64,000 bases of DNA from Rhizophagus irregularis (lineage: Eukaryota; Glomeromycota; Glomeromycetes; Glomerales; Glomeraceae), in contig NC_089429.1 in assembly GCF_026210795.1 (NCBI RefSeq), positions 5,270,001 through 5,334,000 on the forward strand, read 5' to 3'. The notes beneath the pieces were generated by a model that saw only the letters and a list, made by a program, of their open reading frames with translations, did not search any database and was not told where the DNA came from. How positions within the stretch are numbered: the first letter of the stretch is position 1; every line of letters starts with the position of its first letter. Positions 59,845-64,000 of the stretch are shown here, in pieces. Made by a program: the position numbers and the translations under genes.

Positions 59845-61728
59845 TCATGTCCAGATAACCTTGTTTGCATTTTTCACATGGCAGTATCCTGCGGTTTCAA
59901 ACTTGAGAGCTTTCAATGCTTTGGATGCATTTTCTGGACAAGTGATAAGTGTAGGACTACTCGGCTGTTCCTCTAGAATAAATCCATCTGTATGGATGCG
60001 TCGTACTTTATCCTTATATGGTTCTAATAACTCTAAAGTCGTCTTCCGTCCATGTGCTAATAAGAATGGAGCGATCCTAGGATACTCACCCTTGAAGGGA
60101 CTACCTGGATTTGTGAACTGGAATCGCCACTGGTCAGATCCTACTGGTATGATGGAGTCAAGTGTGTGGCCTTCCAGAAACTTGAATAGATCTGTTTGAT
60201 CTGTGGTGAGTGTCTTGTAATTGCGTTTCCTCTGGCAGAGTGCTCCCCATAATGTATTAAGAACTCTCTTTGCAACACGACCAGCCACGCCACCCTGGTT
60301 CTTTATATTGAAGAGAAAGTGAACATACTCACCAAATATTACAGTCCCAGGAATTCTTGCTTCTCTGTCATATATCAAGGCATTTGGCTTTCCATCCTGG
60401 ATTAACTGTATATCGAGACCAAGTTTCTTTGCTCGTTGTAAGTCAATGAATGTATAGACTCCCCTCTTATTCTGTCGGAAGAGAATGTCATTACCACTTA
60501 CCTTGCCCCTTTGGGGCGCTCTCTGGGAGCTAGCACGAAATAATCCATACAAGGCATAACCTCTGTGGTCTACAAAGTCTTTGAGTATTTGAAACTTACC
60601 TTGTCGGATTGGAAAGTTTGCATTTGATTGCTGGATACTTGGATACAAACTTGTCACATCGTATTGCCTTCCATAGCCCTTCCATTCATTGTCTGCCCAG
60701 ATAAGACCTCCCATCATTGCATCATTTATCCACTCTGCTTCGACTGGATCAAGAGGATCATTAGCTGGAACTCCTACACTAAACCGTTCGAAAAGCCAGA
60801 GAGCAGTTCTCTTATATGACCAGTTGTGGTAAGATAAGTCGATTCTTAGACCGAACTTCTTTGTAGCCTGTAGAAAGGAATCCCGCTCTTCATGGATCCT
60901 CTGGTATATTTCCTCAAGTGTTTCATATATTCCAGTTTTACGATTCTTCTCAATAGGGATGAAGGAGTAACTATCAGAGTTCTTACCTTTCTGAAACTGT
61001 CTAACTGTAAGAGACTTAACTGTTTTACCATTGTATATTGTTACTACATTATTAACCCCATCTTCACGATAAACAAAGAGAGACTTTTGTTTTCTATCTA
61101 ATTTACTAGGGTGGAGTCTTCCGGGATTCAGTGCAAGAGAGTAGTGGCCTTCAGACAGGATGAGAGTTGCACGTCTGTCAGATTTGCTCTTGGAAATTCG
61201 AGTAGAATCCCCTACAATATTAAGTGCAAGGCTTCCTGCAAGTTGTTCAACCTTATCCATATATGAGACTGGAACTGGAGCATCACGATTGAGATCTAAT
61301 GCCTTTTTGATATATTCGGGCTTCTTTATAGTCTCGGGTATTTTAGAGAATATACCATAGATATGCTTCAGGCATTCATACAGGCAATCATTTAGCTTCC
61401 CGTTGCAACCTCCTGCAACCGGTGGGGCATCTCTCATATAAATTATGAATCGTTCAAAATAATCAGGGTCTGCGTCATCCGGTAGTTGTGCTTCGTCGTA
61501 GTGGTCCAAGAGTGAGAAGAGGCTGGCTGGTTGGTTTCCTGATGTCCATCCACCGGGTTTCCAGTTTTCATAGGGGAGCAGGATCTGAAATTTATGTGTC
61601 GGATACCGGGATTGGAGTCGCTGTCCAAGTCTTGCTATTGCTCCTCTGGAAAATCTTGCGCCTGAATACTGTAATTCTTTGATATCCGGTCTTGTAGGTA
61701 AAGCACAGACAATCTCTGAATAAACCAT
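59845..61728 (-). CDS. Type B DNA polymerase (Polinton-like) with N-terminal OTU-like domain
   Basis: 627 residues, ATG 61728, open throughout. Polymerase motifs: A, YDVTSLYPSIQQ (Asp357); B, KRVLNTLWGAL (Lys487, Asn491, Gly495); C, RIHTDGFIL (Asp581; the first Asp of the usual DTD is replaced by His). The N-terminal part has GGCNGKLNDCLYECLKHIYG (Cys115) and GHYSLAL (His195), resembling the OTU-like cysteine protease domain described in bidnavirus polymerases and some Polintons. I see no 3'-5' exonuclease motifs, and the protein is shorter than many protein-primed polymerases (often about 1,000), so the exonuclease region may be lost or highly diverged. It should copy the element DNA, presumably by protein priming (inference). 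Confidence 0.85.
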   Translation of the reverse strand: MVYSEIVCALPTRPDIKELQYSGARFSRGAIARLGQRLQSRYPTHKFQILLPYENWKPGGWTSGNQPASLFSLLDHYDEAQLPDDADPDYFERFIIYMRDAPPVAGGCNGKLNDCLYECLKHIYGIFSKIPETIKKPEYIKKALDLNRDAPVPVSYMDKVEQLAGSLALNIVGDSTRISKSKSDRRATLILSEGHYSLALNPGRLHPSKLDRKQKSLFVYREDGVNNVVTIYNGKTVKSLTVRQFQKGKNSDSYSFIPIEKNRKTGIYETLEEIYQRIHEERDSFLQATKKFGLRIDLSYHNWSYKRTALWLFERFSVGVPANDPLDPVEAEWINDAMMGGLIWADNEWKGYGRQYDVTSLYPSIQQSNANFPIRQGKFQILKDFVDHRGYALYGLFRASSQRAPQRGKVSGNDILFRQNKRGVYTFIDLQRAKKLGLDIQLIQDGKPNALIYDREARIPGTVIFGEYVHFLFNIKNQGGVAGRVAKRVLNTLWGALCQRKRNYKTLTTDQTDLFKFLEGHTLDSIIPVGSDQWRFQFTNPGSPFKGEYPRIAPFLLAHGRKTTLELLEPYKDKVRRIHTDGFILEEQPSSPTLITCPENASKALKALKFETAGYCHVKNANKVIWT

Positions 61729-61811
61729 TTGATGTATTTATGAATTGTGTTCAGTTGTAATATAGGTTTTTTATACAAAAAATATAAGATAACTAAGAGG
61801 TGCTTATCTTA

Positions 61812-64000
61812 TTAAAAGGAGTCAATCTTGCTACATACACGATCAAGATCCTCTTCATCCCAGTCATCGACGATTCCATTGGCGGCTTCCCATTCACGTT
61901 CCATATTAGTCTTTGGACGTTCCTCGGGGATCTCTCGCGCTTTTCCTTTATCTGCCCTCATAGTTTCATAACCAGAGGTGGTAGGGATAATCTCGGCATC
62001 AGTATCCTCCTTATATGCTCTTATTAGATCTGCAAGCTCTTTACGACTGGGTGTTTTAGGTAAGTACCCATTATATTCTATCCAGTCCTTGAAGCGGTCT
62101 ACTACTTCCCTAAGGTAGTACTGGTACTCGTCCTCAATACGTGTTGTGGGACATTCCTCTACTTTAAACACAAGTATTTCCCAGTCATAGTCGTCTGACG
62201 CGTCTTGGTACTTAGCCCATAAATCCTTACCTGTATTGTAGAGATCATTGAAGACCTGGTCCTTTGAATTCTTGACCCATGGATTACGATCCCATCGGTG
62301 TCTTTCATGCCAAGCCCAGTGTGCTTGAGTACCTTCCTTTGGTTTAGGGTCCCGGTCAACTTCTAGTTCTGTGTCAGGTTCTGGGATAGGTTGCTCTTCA
62401 GGAGCCGGTTCTGGGTCAGGCTTAGTGACAGATGCAGAAGATTCTGCAGGAGACTCAGGTTGTTGCTTAGGAACTTGGTCTGCAGTTGTAGGATCTGAGT
62501 CAGATAGCAAGTCATCTAAAACGTCATAGTCATTATCAGCTTTAAGTGCAGGTTCCTCATCAGATAGATAACAGTCTGAGAAGCTATCTATAGTTTCATC
62601 AGTATCTGACTCTATAGGAGCTGGAGATTCCTCAGGAATAGGATCCTCATTGATGACAGGTGCGGGTTTTACCTTCAAGCAATCAGGCTTAAGTGGTACT
62701 GGTGGTGGAGTCTTTTTGGAAACTGGTTGCTTTTCAGTAGGTTTTTCTTCAACAGGTTTCTCAACAACTAGCTCCACTTTCTCTTGATCTACTTGCGATT
62801 TACTAGCTGGATTATATATATTTGCCAAGAACTTCACCAAGGCATTTGGATCAGATGCGGGCTTCTCAGGAGTTTCTACATCTATTCCTTCTATGTCTAT
62901 CTCGTCTGTTTCGTGGATCCATTTTTTAGTGAGAAACTTCTTGTAAAGGTCCTCCCTGGATATACTGTAAACTCGTGGTGTTGCCTTACCTACACGTATT
63001 TTTCTGCTATTTATACCCAACTCATTTGATAGGATTCTAGAAGCGTTTATCTTTGATAGGGGTGTAATGCAATGAGTTTCACAATATGAAGTATATACCC
63101 TATAAAATTCTTGAACAGGTAGGTCAGTTATATAAGTGTCCTTTATGAATTGAAATAGGGGTGGGAGAGTTGATATCATGTGATCCTGCTTAGATGTTGT
63201 CATAGGTGGTGGATTTCCATTGAAGTCCGGGTAAGCGTCTGCAATGGCTCTCAAGTAAGCATAGAATGCCTCACTGGCGCCTGGGTATTTCATAGCGTCA
63301 CTGAGTTTCTTAAAGTAGTTGAGGTCTCCCTTGCGGGATGGTGACACATCCAAGAATACTGTGCGCCTATCGTCATTCTCCACTCTGAGAGCATTTTCAT
63401 TGGTGAGTACAATGGTGGATATAAAGTTTTTGTAATGTGTTGGCATCTTGTATTTTTCATGGATTTCCATTATGTCGCCTGTTACCTTATCCTTCAACGA
63501 TCGATACAGATTATTCCACTGGCTTTTTTCTGTAGGCATTTCCTCGAGGAGAAAAAGAACCTTACCCTGTAATTGCCCATTGAAACTTCCAAGAATCGTT
63601 TGAGGATCGCTGGTCTTATAAACAAGTTGAGTACCTAAGACACTACGTTGAATGAAATCTGTTATAATACTCTTACCCCAACCCTGTCCAGATTTCAGGT
63701 AGAGAATCGAATACATTTTCCTTCCAGCTGCCACACCGGCCAACCACTTTATGATATACTCAGTAAGATTCCAATCGCCTGAACACCAGATATCCTGAAT
63801 GTGGGAGAAGATAAATTTAACTGCGAGGTGGGTTGTAGATTCAAAAGTGGATATCGGACGCAGGATATGGAGAAATCCTAGGAAGATATTGAGATAAAGT
63901 TGGCCACCTAGTTTAAAGATACGGGATTTTTGAGGGTCACAGGTAGCTACACATACAGTACTATATTCGATCATAAACCATTTGTTGATATTGAATTCAA
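61812..64000 (-). CDS. SF3 (D5-like) helicase, N-terminus beyond the window
   Basis: The frame stays open to the right edge (upstream of Met 63974 it reads EFNINKWF), so the start is outside the window. Counting from Met 63974: Walker A GQGWGKS at 96-102, Walker B FLLEE at 141-145, motif C STIVLTNEN at 186-194 and the Arg pair in DDRRTVFLD at 201-209, the order of superfamily 3 helicases of viruses and virophages. After about residue 345 the protein is a long Pro/Glu/Lys-rich disordered stretch (EEKPTEKQPVSKKTPPP), then a Trp/Asp-rich C-terminus ending DLDRVCSKIDSF. It unwinds DNA for replication beside the polymerase. An upstream primase part, common in this family, would be off the edge. 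Confidence 0.88.
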   Translation of the reverse strand, partial: EFNINKWFMIEYSTVCVATCDPQKSRIFKLGGQLYLNIFLGFLHILRPISTFESTTHLAVKFIFSHIQDIWCSGDWNLTEYIIKWLAGVAAGRKMYSILYLKSGQGWGKSIITDFIQRSVLGTQLVYKTSDPQTILGSFNGQLQGKVLFLLEEMPTEKSQWNNLYRSLKDKVTGDIMEIHEKYKMPTHYKNFISTIVLTNENALRVENDDRRTVFLDVSPSRKGDLNYFKKLSDAMKYPGASEAFYAYLRAIADAYPDFNGNPPPMTTSKQDHMISTLPPLFQFIKDTYITDLPVQEFYRVYTSYCETHCITPLSKINASRILSNELGINSRKIRVGKATPRVYSISREDLYKKFLTKKWIHETDEIDIEGIDVETPEKPASDPNALVKFLANIYNPASKSQVDQEKVELVVEKPVEEKPTEKQPVSKKTPPPVPLKPDCLKVKPAPVINEDPIPEESPAPIESDTDETIDSFSDCYLSDEEPALKADNDYDVLDDLLSDSDPTTADQVPKQQPESPAESSASVTKPDPEPAPEEQPIPEPDTELEVDRDPKPKEGTQAHWAWHERHRWDRNPWVKNSKDQVFNDLYNTGKDLWAKYQDASDDYDWEILVFKVEECPTTRIEDEYQYYLREVVDRFKDWIEYNGYLPKTPSRKELADLIRAYKEDTDAEIIPTTSGYETMRADKGKAREIPEERPKTNMEREWEAANGIVDDWDEEDLDRVCSKIDSF

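Overview
The window looks like nuclear DNA of an arbuscular mycorrhizal fungus (Glomeromycotina, Rhizophagus-like). It is very AT-rich. Host genes carry many short GT..AG introns. There are kinase genes fused to 36-residue Sel1 repeats, decayed retroelements and many small inverted-repeat elements. This assignment is an inference from gene families and composition; no rRNA or other marker gene is present.

Layout. 1-1.8 kb: 3' part of a multi-exon gene for an acidic, Ser/Asp-rich disordered protein. 1.8-15.9 kb: gene-poor AT-rich DNA with pseudogene scraps (a membrane protein, a Clf1/crooked-neck splicing factor, a RING-like fragment) and MITE-like elements. 16-18.1 kb: a TKL-type kinase-Sel1 gene (minus). 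20.9-21.7 kb: a secreted alpha-carbonic anhydrase. 22.8-23.8 kb: a ubiquitin-like/ADP-ribosyltransferase-like fusion. 24.8-31.5 kb: a repeat graveyard (kinase scrap, LINE with nested ORF1 fragment, Sel1 scrap). 33.0-35.6 kb: a helical-bundle/pseudokinase/Sel1 protein resembling the MLKL layout. 37.4-39.3 kb: a secreted Asp/His-rich and Ser/Pro-rich wall-type protein, followed by an 80-residue membrane protein. 41.9-47.2 kb: a second kinase gene with about 31 Sel1 repeats, broken by one missing base.

48.2-50.6 kb is a tandem array whose repeated palindromes fall exactly on candidate minus-strand splice signals (GTAAGT donors and CTAAC branch points), giving a ladder of mini-exons of about 45 nt. 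A 920-bp inverted-repeat element has inserted into it.

51.1-64.0 kb (running off the right edge) is visibly less AT-rich and compactly packed. It is a Polinton/Maverick-like self-synthesising element with a type B DNA polymerase carrying an OTU-like protease domain, an SF3 helicase, an A32/FtsK-type packaging ATPase, an rve integrase with chromodomain, a viral-type zinc ribbon and an NPxTGR-repeat protein. Where a Polinton would encode a double-jelly-roll capsid and an adenovirus-type protease, this one has a retrotransposon-type Gag followed by a retropepsin-like domain, with no reverse transcriptase. Polymerase, helicase and ATPase frames are open. Integrase, Gag-protease and a putative F-box gene carry stops or frameshifts, so this copy is either decaying or uses recoding. 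This Gag-bearing DNA element is the most notable content of the window.
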